Assembly (NCBI GenBank): GCA_012514925.1
Contig: JAAYZI010000168.1
Location: 1-7,586 of the forward strand
Length of the DNA stretch: 7,586 bases
Direction of reading: 5' to 3'
Source of the DNA: Deltaproteobacteria bacterium
GTDB lineage: Bacteria; Bdellovibrionota_C; UBA2361; JAAYZI01
The notes under the pieces were generated by a model that saw only the letters and a list, made by a program, of their open reading frames with translations, was not told the origin of the DNA and ran no database searches. The position numbers and the translations under genes are program-made. Shown piece after piece: positions 1 through 5,966 of this stretch. Every line of letters starts with the position of its first letter. Within the stretch, counting starts at the first letter, position 1.

Positions 1-95
1 GAGAAAGTAAATGCGCAGCGGATTGGCAGGGGGTGTGTCGGCGGGGTCTTCGGCGCCGCGTGCAGGCGAGGGCTTGGCGCTGCGAGTCGGTTGGG

Positions 96-129
96 CTTCG
101 CGGCTGGGAGAGCTTCGCGGCCGAGAGAG
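96..129. repeat. Tandem pair of 17-bp sub-repeats
   Basis: Two adjacent 17-bp units, 96-112 and 113-129, both begin CTTCGCGGC and end GAGAG. They match at 15 of 17 positions. They lie in the part of the first 181-bp unit that the second unit lacks, showing that the array expands internally as well as by whole units. Confidence 0.7.
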
Positions 130-168
130 GGAGTCGGGGAGGAGGGAAATAACGCGGGCTATTTTATT

Positions 169-192
169 TTTACTTTCTCCGGAGAAAGTAAA
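169..192. repeat. Perfect 24-bp palindrome at the junction of two repeat units
   Basis: TTTACTTTCTCC (169-180) is followed directly by its exact reverse complement GGAGAAAGTAAA (181-192). The centre of symmetry is between 180 and 181, exactly where the first 181-bp unit ends and the second begins. The palindrome is therefore the abutment of the right and left terminal inverted repeats of two head-to-tail units. Confidence 0.9.
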
Positions 193-278
193 TGCGCAGC
201 GGATTGGCAGGGGGTGTGTCGGCGGGGTCTTCGGCGCCGCGTGCAGGCGAGGGCTTGGCGCTGCGAGTCGGTTGGGCT

Positions 279-348
279 GCGGGTCGGCAGGGTCTTCGGC
301 GCCGCGAGTCGGTTGAGCTGCGGGTCGGCAGGGTCTTCGGCGCTGCGT
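279..348. repeat. 41-bp tandem repeat, 1.7 copies
   Basis: A 41-bp unit starting GCGGGTCGGCAGGGTCTTCG runs from 279 to 319 and restarts at 320, matching to about 348 with one mismatch. The last 20 or so bases of the unit resemble 258-278 in the preceding 181-bp unit. The 41-bp repeat therefore probably arose by local duplication across the edge of that unit. Confidence 0.8.
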
Positions 349-483
349 GACGGCGGGGGCGTAGAATGGCTTACTCGAATGCTGCTAGGGTAGGATTTAA
401 AAGGGTACGTGATTTTGTCGGGTGGGAGGTAAAGATTGAGGAGCAGGCAAGCAGGGTGTGCAAACCGTGGTCAAAAACATTCA
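349..483. other. Non-coding spacer between the repeat array and the terminator
   Basis: No convincing gene, RNA or promoter is visible here. A plus-strand frame opening with ATG at 366 runs across the terminator hairpin and into the antisense of the downstream gene, and resembles nothing known. The spacer only separates the GC-rich array from the 3' end of the minus-strand gene. Confidence 0.6.
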
Positions 484-526
484 AAGTTAAAGAAAGACTT
501 CCTGCACTTCCGTGCGCAGGAAGTCT
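484..526 (-). terminator. Intrinsic (Rho-independent) terminator of the 759-residue protein gene
   Basis: AGACTTCCTGC (495-505) and GCAGGAAGTCT (516-526) form a perfect 11-bp stem around a 10-base loop. Read on the minus strand, the stem is followed at once by the T-rich run TTCTTTAACTTT (down to about 484). It begins 17 bases after the TAA stop of the upstream minus-strand gene. On the plus strand no T-run follows, so it should terminate only minus-strand transcription. Confidence 0.88.
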
Positions 527-543
527 GGTGCAGTCGGTCATAA

Positions 544-2823
544 TTACTTCAGCACCAGCGCCGCCCGCAAAGCTTGATAGCTTCGCTCTAAGCGGCGCTT
601 TAGCTCTTCCAGGGGTTGGCCTTGCATGGCGTTAAAATGTCGCTTGAAGCAGTGTTGCACCGCCTTTAGCAGCGCATCTGCTTCGGGACCATTTCCTTTG
701 GGCGGGTTTGAGCGCAGCTGCGCAAGCCCCCATAGGGATGCGCGTAAGCTGTGCATCTCTCCTGCGGATTTGGAAAGATCCCAATCTTCCAGTAGCGCCG
801 TCACGGATACGATCGAGCTATCGATCTTTCCTTGCATGGCTGCGTACACGATCTCGCGCACCAACTCCGGCGGCACAAGCCAAAGCGCCTCGGGACGCTT
901 GGCCAGCACCAGCGCGGATTTTTCAGGTTGTGCGCGCAACATGAGCGCCAGCGCGGCTGTGGTTTCAGCTGGAAGATTTTGTGCGGCAATATCCAGCAGC
1001 ACATCCTCCTCCTCGATACCCTCCGCTAGTTGGGTGTCCACTAAAAAGCGGCTTAGCACGCTTTGGGCTGTTTGCAGATCCTCGCTAAGCCAAGCCGCTA
1101 AATCCATGCGGACCTCCTGCGGATAATCGAAATAGAACCCTGGATCGCGGCGCATGGCCTGCGCCGCTAGAGCCAGCATTTTCGTACCAAGACCTTGCCG
1201 TGTAAGACTGAGCGCGGCGTTTACTAGTTGCGCTCCCGGATTTGCCCCTGGGTACATCTGTAGCGCTGTGGTCCCATCTAGAAGCAGCAGCGCTTCCACT
1301 GCTAAATCTAGACCAGGATGCTTTTCCAGCGGGCCGGAAAAGGCCAGCAGGTCTGTGCAAACGCTACAAATGTCAGGGCTAGGGCAAGAGAGCCGCTCCC
1401 GCAAATGCGTTAGCAGCGCTCCCAGTGTCGCGGCACCTAGTCTGCTTCGCACGCCACTTTGATGAGGTGCTTTCAGAGCAGTATAGAGCCGCACCCCTCC
1501 GGGATGCAGCACCGCCTGCGCTAGAGTTTCCTCCAACAAGGCAGTGTCCTGGGTTGAAGTAAAAAAACTTTCAAGAAAACTTTGGAGATTCTCCAGCGGC
1601 CGTGCTGGGGAAGCCCCCAACTGCGCCAAAGCTGCAGGCCAGCCTCCGAGCGGCTCTTTTTCAGAGCGAGCTTCGGTCCAAAGCTGCATCAGCAGCTCAG
1701 GATCGGCGGAGGCAGGAGTCAGTTGAGCATACTCCTGCTTGACCTGTTGTAGGGTAGCACGGAGCCTTTTTAGGCGTTTGCCAATATCGCGGCGCCTTTG
1801 TCGCTCCTGCCTCTTCCCTTTCAAAGCCGCGTCTAGGCGCAGGGCCAGCTCAATCCGTGCTGACTTTTCGGTCGAAGCTTCAGCCAGTGCCGTACGGCAT
1901 GCGCGCTCGGAGTCTTGCTTGGCTGCAGCCTGGTGCTCTTCAAATAAACGCCAGATTTCCCGCAGCCCTGCAAGCAAAAGCGCCCAGCTGCTGCGATCAA
2001 TTAGCGGAAGTGACTGCCCAGTCGCAGCTAATTCACGCTGCCTGGCGGTTAAAAAGTCGCCCAGATCATTTCGCAGCCGTTCCTGATCGACCCTCTCGCC
2101 TTGAGCGGCCTTTAGCTTCTGATCGTCTTGCAGATGCCTGCTGGCGGCTTTTTTCCGCTCCAGTTCTAACTGCCGCCTGGCAGTTTGGATCTCCTGGTCA
2201 CGCTGGTGTACAGAGTCGTTTAGCTGCTGCCTTAGCGACTCGATCTCCTTTTGCAGCAGGTTAGAGTGCCTTTGGATCTCGGCCGCATGTTGATGTGCGG
2301 CTTGGATCTTATGCTGCATCCGGCGGATGTACACGAACAGAACGCAAAGTCCAAGAGATCGTCCCAAGCGATAAATCAAGCCTCTTAATTTCGAGGTCTT
2401 GCGCCTTGGTTCCGACCTGACGTGCTGCACAGCTAATGCCAGAGCTTCATCTACTGCGGCCACACGTTTCGCAAATGGAAGCTTGTGGTCGACCTCTAGA
2501 CGTTGATACCAGTTGGTAAAGGCCTCCGTCAGTAAGTATAGAGCTTTGCGACCTTCCTGCATAGAAAAAGTGCCGGGTAGGCGCAGTTTCTGGTGCAGAG
2601 ATTTGATCAGGCGTAGAGCTTCGGGCTCTGAACCTTTGCGGCGCTGCGCTTGCTCATCTTCAAGTTGATACTTAAAGTTATGGCTCCACATTAGGGCAGC
2701 TGCGGCCACAATGAGCAAAAGAATGACTACGGGTGTACTGTTTGGGTTGTCAACCAGAAGTACAACTAAACTTGCGGCCATGACCGCCTCTACGGCTACC
2801 AACAGTGACAATGCGTAACGCAT
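544..2823 (-). CDS. Membrane-anchored coiled-coil protein of unknown function (759 residues)
   Basis: I do not recognise this protein. The start is ATG at 2823, preceded by AGAAGGA with an 8-base gap. The frame also has a TTG at 2913, but that would add 30 polar residues ahead of the membrane segment and has no ribosome site. Residues 3-24 and 31-46 are two hydrophobic segments separated by a short Asn/Pro turn. A third hydrophobic stretch lies near 148-166, flanked by Arg and Lys. Residues 165-265 and 295-370 are Gln/Glu/Arg/Lys-rich heptad-like sequence expected to form coiled coil. From about 375 to the end the chain is Leu/Ala-rich and probably all helical, possibly a helical-repeat scaffold, with three close cysteines (C480, C486, C489). 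No enzymatic motif is visible. The two membrane segments make a short hairpin, so a large cytoplasmic body is likely. A structural or scaffolding role is only inference. It appears to be a single-gene unit ending in a strong terminator. Confidence 0.85.
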   Translation of the reverse strand: MRYALSLLVAVEAVMAASLVVLLVDNPNSTPVVILLLIVAAAALMWSHNFKYQLEDEQAQRRKGSEPEALRLIKSLHQKLRLPGTFSMQEGRKALYLLTEAFTNWYQRLEVDHKLPFAKRVAAVDEALALAVQHVRSEPRRKTSKLRGLIYRLGRSLGLCVLFVYIRRMQHKIQAAHQHAAEIQRHSNLLQKEIESLRQQLNDSVHQRDQEIQTARRQLELERKKAASRHLQDDQKLKAAQGERVDQERLRNDLGDFLTARQRELAATGQSLPLIDRSSWALLLAGLREIWRLFEEHQAAAKQDSERACRTALAEASTEKSARIELALRLDAALKGKRQERQRRRDIGKRLKRLRATLQQVKQEYAQLTPASADPELLMQLWTEARSEKEPLGGWPAALAQLGASPARPLENLQSFLESFFTSTQDTALLEETLAQAVLHPGGVRLYTALKAPHQSGVRSRLGAATLGALLTHLRERLSCPSPDICSVCTDLLAFSGPLEKHPGLDLAVEALLLLDGTTALQMYPGANPGAQLVNAALSLTRQGLGTKMLALAAQAMRRDPGFYFDYPQEVRMDLAAWLSEDLQTAQSVLSRFLVDTQLAEGIEEEDVLLDIAAQNLPAETTAALALMLRAQPEKSALVLAKRPEALWLVPPELVREIVYAAMQGKIDSSIVSVTALLEDWDLSKSAGEMHSLRASLWGLAQLRSNPPKGNGPEADALLKAVQHCFKRHFNAMQGQPLEELKRRLERSYQALRAALVLK

Positions 2824-2831
2824 TTTCAAGA

Positions 2832-2838
2832 TCCTTCT
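2832..2838 (-). promoter_or_regulatory. Shine-Dalgarno site that fixes the start at 2823
   Basis: Minus-strand AGAAGGA is separated by 8 bases from ATG at 2823. This ideal spacing, with the hydrophobic segment beginning immediately after that ATG, decides the start against the upstream TTG at 2913. Confidence 0.8.
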
Positions 2839-2869
2839 GTTACTGCTAAATAACGGCGACGCCCCTGCC

Positions 2870-2885
2870 TTGTGACAGGTTACAA
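2870..2885. promoter_or_regulatory. Imperfect dyad, possible operator
   Basis: TTGTGAC-AG-GTTACAA reads as an inverted repeat with 6 of 7 matching arm positions. It lies about 47 bases upstream of the ATG of the 759-residue gene. The arms resemble CRP/FNR half-sites, but the spacing is shorter than either consensus. Regulator binding or a small mRNA hairpin are both possible. Confidence 0.3.
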
Positions 2886-2896
2886 ACGACGCATCC

Positions 2897-2909
2897 GCCC
2901 GATCCGGGC
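2897..2909. other. Short GC hairpin in the leader
   Basis: GCCCG-ATC-CGGGC is a perfect 5-bp stem with a 3-base loop. It falls in the presumed 5' leader of the 759-residue gene and is not followed by a T-run, so it is not a terminator. Confidence 0.4.
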
Positions 2910-2940
2910 ACAAGTTGGTTAAGCAGCTTTAAATGGAAAA

Positions 2941-2948
2941 CCTCCTTT
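2941..2948 (-). promoter_or_regulatory. Orphan consensus Shine-Dalgarno sequence
   Basis: Minus-strand AAAGGAGG is close to the perfect anti-16S complement, but no ATG, GTG or TTG follows at usable spacing. Six bases downstream there is only ATT followed directly by TAA. It may be a ribosome standby or leader element, a remnant of a lost small gene, or chance. Confidence 0.35.
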
Positions 2949-2966
2949 ACCTTAATTACCTTGCTT

Positions 2967-3013
2967 GCTGCTTCTCCGGCCGGAGCCCGGACGGACCCCG
3001 AGGGAAAAGCAGC
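2967..3013. other. GC-rich structured element in the intergenic region
   Basis: GCTGCTT (2967-2973) pairs with AAGCAGC (3007-3013). After one mismatch, TCC (2975-2977) pairs with GGA (3003-3005). Inside lie the palindrome CTCCGGCCGGAG (2974-2985) and a CCGG-AGC-CCGG hairpin (2980-2990). No T-run follows on either strand, so it is not a standard terminator. It could be a folded leader RNA element or a small dispersed palindromic repeat. Confidence 0.45.
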
Positions 3014-3139
3014 CTAACGAAATTTTCGACTACCCAACGGTTCGACTATTATTAGAAAGAGCTAATTAATTAATTAATTCTTATCAGTACCATTTATAAC
3101 TCGTTCAGATCAGTACTGATTACGGATTTTAGCCATTGC

Positions 3140-3168
3140 AATATCCATTTGAGTACACACTTTATCAA
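3140..3168 (-). promoter_or_regulatory. Candidate sigma-70-type promoter for the 759-residue gene
   Basis: On the minus strand TTGATA (3168-3163, 5 of 6 to consensus) and GATATT (3145-3140, 4 of 6) are separated by 17 bases. This would give a leader of about 310 bases containing all the structures listed between it and the ATG. The area is AT-rich, so chance matches are likely and this is tentative. Confidence 0.3.
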
Positions 3169-3225
3169 TTCTGTACATTTAAGCTACAAGTACTACTAAT
3201 AAGGTTACCGGATACCGGATAAGAA

Positions 3226-5655
3226 TTATTGTGGCTGTGGTTTTTTCTTGCCTCTAAAGGGGCGTGTAATGAATCTACCTACTCCCACGCCTACGTCTTT
3301 AGCGGCGCCTAGGGTTTTCCCCATAAGAGTCAAGCCGGAATTGTCCTTAAGAAATGTCACTGTATCCGGTGTTACGGAAATGTCCGGATAGGTACCCCTG
3401 GCGAAGAGCGGAACCTCAATTTTCCCGACCCTGCCCAACAACTCCCCGAAGGCCTCAAAGCCGCCGCTAAAACCTCCAAAAGTTTCGCGTAAAAACACGA
3501 CTGATCCTTTAGCATTAACTTTTAGATCGAAGTCGACGGTGCCCTTGCCGTAAAGCGTAAATCTCTTACGCTCCATCTTGAGATTGGAGATCGTAACGAG
3601 CCGTTTAGACACCGCGAAATCGGCCCGTGTTCTGTGGACATTGTCTGGTTCTTTAAGACGGGATGGCGTGATTACGCCGCCAATTACCGGCAGCATGGAG
3701 ACCGCATCGATGATAGAGGCGGTAAGGTCAAAGCGCGTAGCGATCGGCTTTGTTATTAAAAAGTCGCCTTCGCCTGAGAGGGAATCCAGCGGATTATGCA
3801 TGGTACCGGTGAGCTTTGCATTTAGAGATTTGATGGTGCCTTCAAATTGCTCTTTTTGTTCCGGCAAGATCAGCGGTGTTAGTTCGGCTGGTAGGAGGTC
3901 CTCCCCCGCTAGCTCCACCGCGAAGGTGCGGGCTGAGTCTCTATCAATTTTACCGCTGAGGTTTAGGACGGCTGGAGGCATGCTGATCGAGCTGGCTCCT
4001 AGCACATAAGCGTTAGGTTCCATGGAGAAGTCGGTCTTTAGTGCGAGTCTGCGGCCCATGAGTTCGGCGGAGAGGTTTTGAGAGGTAAAGCGCCGCAGGG
4101 GTTTAGAGATAAGCATTCCAACATTTGCCGAAACGTCCCTAAAATCACGCTTTAAAGTGGTGATTTTAGCTCCACTTACCGAAACCGGCCCGGATATAAG
4201 GTATCCCCCATGTGCGGGAACTTCAATCTTAAGAGGAGCCTTTAGACTTGAAAAGCCGCGGATTGTGACGGCGTCATGATCCAAATCAAGGCTTTTCCCC
4301 GCTAAATCGAGGGTGACTGTAATTGAGCCTTGAGGTGATACGCTGGCTGCGATCTTGGAAAGGTCGGCATCTATGTTCGTAATTTTGGTGGTTCCATCAT
4401 TAAAGCCGAAACCTTTAAGCGCTAGGTTGCCTGTCGCATTTAGCTGCTTATTTGGGGCCATTTTGATAGAGATGGAGCCGCTGCCACGTTCGAGTTGGTA
4501 GGCATCCTTTAGGTCTTTAATCGTAAAATTTTGCAGGCGCAGCGGCGTGTCAAGGCTCCAGGCCCCATTTGAAGGGACCCGCAAGCTAAATTTATCGAGC
4601 GCCAAAGATCGTAGAGTCAACGGGTAAGACGGCAGATTAAAATCCGTGAGCGACAGCTTGCCTGTAAGCAGGTCGGCTTGCGGGCCGCCGGAGAAGTTAA
4701 GGTCAAAAGCAAGTTTCCCAGTTTTAATACTCGAGATGGCGGATTTGGGAGAGTAGCGGTTTATTAGGGATGAGAGTTGTGGCAGATCGATTGAAGTCGA
4801 AGAGATCTGGCCGCGTTCAGGTTCGCACCAATTGCGCAGCTGCGCGTCTGCTCGCAACTGAAATTTGTTCAGTTTCAGTTCGGCGTTTTTTATGGCAACC
4901 ATCTTGGTTTGGACATTAAGTTCAAGACGGGAGGCATTAAAATTAAGCGGATTTTGATCTAGCTTGCCACTTAGGGTGGGAGCGTTTAGTGTCAGCGTTT
5001 CATCGTCCCAGTCTAAGTCGGTTCTAAACTCCTCCAAAAAAAGCTCATATTTACGTCCTGATTGAAGTAGCTCCAGTTTAGCTCTGCTTAAGGTGACGGT
5101 CTCGACTGCAATCGAAAAGTCCAGTGGGCTTGAGGAGGTGTGGGTGATTGCGGGCGCGGCGCTTTTCGGCGTGGAGCTTGGCATGGAAGGCTCTTCCATC
5201 TGGCAGAGATCCTGGCCCTCGCGCTTAAGATAAGGAGTGGTGAGACCGTCTAGTGCTTTAAGCTTGGGTTTTCCGGACTCCAGCGAAATTGCGGCGGAAG
5301 GCTCAAGGATTTTAAGCATGCTCACGTGCAGCTTACGATTTAGTAGAGCCGCATAATCCAGTATCAGTATAAGCTCCTCCGCCTTTACGGCGGCAGCACA
5401 GGAGCCCGGAGGGGTAATCGATAAACCTTTGGCTCTAAGACCAGGCGTTGGATAAACACTGAAGTCTAGCTCTGCTAAATTAACCTCTAATCCCAGGGTG
5501 TCACTTAGGGATCGCGCTATCCTTGGGCGCAACGACTCCAAGAAGGTATGTGCTGCTCGCCATAACTCCACTGAAAGGACGCAGACAAGTATTACGCCAA
5601 GGAGCAAGGCCACCAGTTTAATTGATCTTTGTAACGCGGAAGATCTTAAATTCAT
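3226..5655 (-). CDS. AsmA-family inner-membrane-anchored periplasmic protein
   Basis: The chosen start is ATG at 5655, giving 809 residues. A GTG at 5685 would add ten residues, and neither start has a clear ribosome site. The ATG product begins with a basic stretch and then a membrane segment (about residues 12-33), a typical signal anchor. Residues about 45-80 contain the AsmA amino-terminal pattern, a 'TLGLEVNLAELDFSVYPTPGL' type motif. A Pro/Ser/Thr-rich linker follows (about 148-175), then a long run of alternating beta strands. The end resembles other AsmA-like C-terminal regions, with GKGTVDFDLKVNAKG, a VPLFARGTYPDISV motif and a basic Lys/Pro-rich tail. AsmA-family proteins (AsmA, TamB, YhdP, YicH) are anchored in the inner membrane, project into the periplasm and are linked to phospholipid transport and outer-membrane homeostasis. 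The specific subfamily is not clear. It probably has its own promoter and lies downstream of the menA/CPBP pair on the same strand. Confidence 0.85.
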   Translation of the reverse strand: MNLRSSALQRSIKLVALLLGVILVCVLSVELWRAAHTFLESLRPRIARSLSDTLGLEVNLAELDFSVYPTPGLRAKGLSITPPGSCAAAVKAEELILILDYAALLNRKLHVSMLKILEPSAAISLESGKPKLKALDGLTTPYLKREGQDLCQMEEPSMPSSTPKSAAPAITHTSSSPLDFSIAVETVTLSRAKLELLQSGRKYELFLEEFRTDLDWDDETLTLNAPTLSGKLDQNPLNFNASRLELNVQTKMVAIKNAELKLNKFQLRADAQLRNWCEPERGQISSTSIDLPQLSSLINRYSPKSAISSIKTGKLAFDLNFSGGPQADLLTGKLSLTDFNLPSYPLTLRSLALDKFSLRVPSNGAWSLDTPLRLQNFTIKDLKDAYQLERGSGSISIKMAPNKQLNATGNLALKGFGFNDGTTKITNIDADLSKIAASVSPQGSITVTLDLAGKSLDLDHDAVTIRGFSSLKAPLKIEVPAHGGYLISGPVSVSGAKITTLKRDFRDVSANVGMLISKPLRRFTSQNLSAELMGRRLALKTDFSMEPNAYVLGASSISMPPAVLNLSGKIDRDSARTFAVELAGEDLLPAELTPLILPEQKEQFEGTIKSLNAKLTGTMHNPLDSLSGEGDFLITKPIATRFDLTASIIDAVSMLPVIGGVITPSRLKEPDNVHRTRADFAVSKRLVTISNLKMERKRFTLYGKGTVDFDLKVNAKGSVVFLRETFGGFSGGFEAFGELLGRVGKIEVPLFARGTYPDISVTPDTVTFLKDNSGLTLMGKTLGAAKDVGVGVGRFITRPFRGKKKPQPQ

Positions 5656-5888
5656 CGAGAACACAAAAAGTAAGTCCAGATGCACTTACAAAAGGACCGT
5701 GCCCTTTCAAGTGCGATTTGCCGGAGCTCTCACAAAATCTTGCTGTGTGTACGTATCTCCAATGCAAAAGTTTCACACGAACCTTGTGCAAAACACCCCC
5801 GATACTTTACGCTTTGTATGATTTATAAGAAAGTAGTAACCGCTTACAAAATCAGCCGTCCCCGATCAAGGGGCGACCACTTTGATAT

Positions 5889-5916
5889 TTTATATAATCG
5901 CACTGGCGTCTCCCAA
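5889..5916 (-). promoter_or_regulatory. Candidate sigma-70-type promoter for the AsmA-like gene
   Basis: On the minus strand TTGGGA (5916-5911, 4 of 6) and TATAAA (5894-5889, 5 of 6) are separated by 16 bases, predicting a start near 5882 and a leader of roughly 225 bases. Just inside the predicted transcript is a short hairpin with a CCCC/GGGG core (5860-5873). The remainder of the 304-base gap between the AsmA-like gene and the CPBP gene shows no gene. Confidence 0.45.
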
Positions 5917-5945
5917 TTTAACATTCATGTGAACGGATACAAATA

Positions 5946-5966
5946 CCGACTAGTACTTACTAGCGG
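5946..5966 (-). terminator. Weak hairpin overlapping the CPBP stop codon
   Basis: CTAGT-AAGT-ACTAG plus an outer CCG/CGG across a one-base bulge forms a modest stem that includes the TAG stop (5960-5962). Only a loosely T-rich stretch follows. It could be a weak terminator for the menA/CPBP operon, but the stem is short. Confidence 0.2.

Larger units (their letters stand above)
1..348. repeat. GC-rich tandem repeat array built on a 181-bp unit with 12-bp terminal inverted repeats
   Basis: Bases 1-97 recur exactly at 182-278, an offset of 181. The first unit (one base missing at the window edge) begins GGAGAAAGTAAA and ends TTTACTTTCTCC at 169-180, so it is bounded by perfect 12-bp inverted repeats like a miniature mobile element. 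The second unit starts directly at 181 with no spacer but departs from the first after 278 and continues into a 41-bp repeat. A 24-bp core beginning GTCGGC and ending GCCGCG or GCTGCG occurs four times (37-60, 218-241, 283-306, 324-347). The block is far richer in G and C than the neighbouring intergenic DNA. It is unlikely to encode protein, because a 181-bp period is not a multiple of three and each copy changes frame. Whether this is a mobile element or a VNTR-like expansion is inference. The array clearly extends left of the window. Confidence 0.85.
2824..3225. other. Long intergenic region with multiple inverted repeats (5' leader of the 759-residue gene)
   Basis: About 400 bases separate the AsmA-like stop from the next start. 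The half near the AsmA-like gene (about 3015-3225) is AT-rich and holds a TAAT-type tandem run (3063-3079), a 12-bp perfect palindrome ATCAGTACTGAT (3109-3120), and a 7-bp tandem ACCGGAT pair (3207-3220). The half near the 759-residue gene is GC-richer and holds a structured element, an orphan ribosome site, a short hairpin and a dyad, each listed separately. No credible protein-coding frame was found. There is no clear intrinsic terminator after the AsmA-like gene, so read-through into the next gene is possible. Confidence 0.6.

Noticed and set aside
1..348. CRISPR array
   Set aside because: The repeat units are irregular (17, 24, 41, 181 bp), adjacent without unique spacers of uniform length, and there are no cas genes.
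11..393. Plus-strand open frames through the GC-rich array
   Set aside because: The repeat period of 181 is not a multiple of three, so the frames shift between copies. The predicted proteins are low-complexity Gly/Ala/Arg/Ser sequence without ribosome sites, typical of high-GC non-coding DNA.
626..2264. Several plus-strand open frames opposite the 759-residue gene
   Set aside because: They are antisense shadows of a long, well-initiated minus-strand gene, Ser/Ala/Arg-rich, without ribosome sites or recognisable domains.
2824..2913. TTG at 2913 as the start of the 759-residue protein
   Set aside because: It has no ribosome site at suitable spacing and would place 30 polar residues before the first membrane segment. 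ATG 2823 has AGAAGGA at 8 bases.
3578..4009. Plus-strand 143-codon frame inside the AsmA-like gene
   Set aside because: It is antisense to conserved AsmA-like coding sequence and shows no domain or initiation signal.
5893..5898. Plus-strand TATAAT as a promoter
   Set aside because: There is no -35-like sequence 16-18 bases upstream on the plus strand, and no plus-strand gene follows. The same AT-rich stretch gives a better minus-strand promoter.
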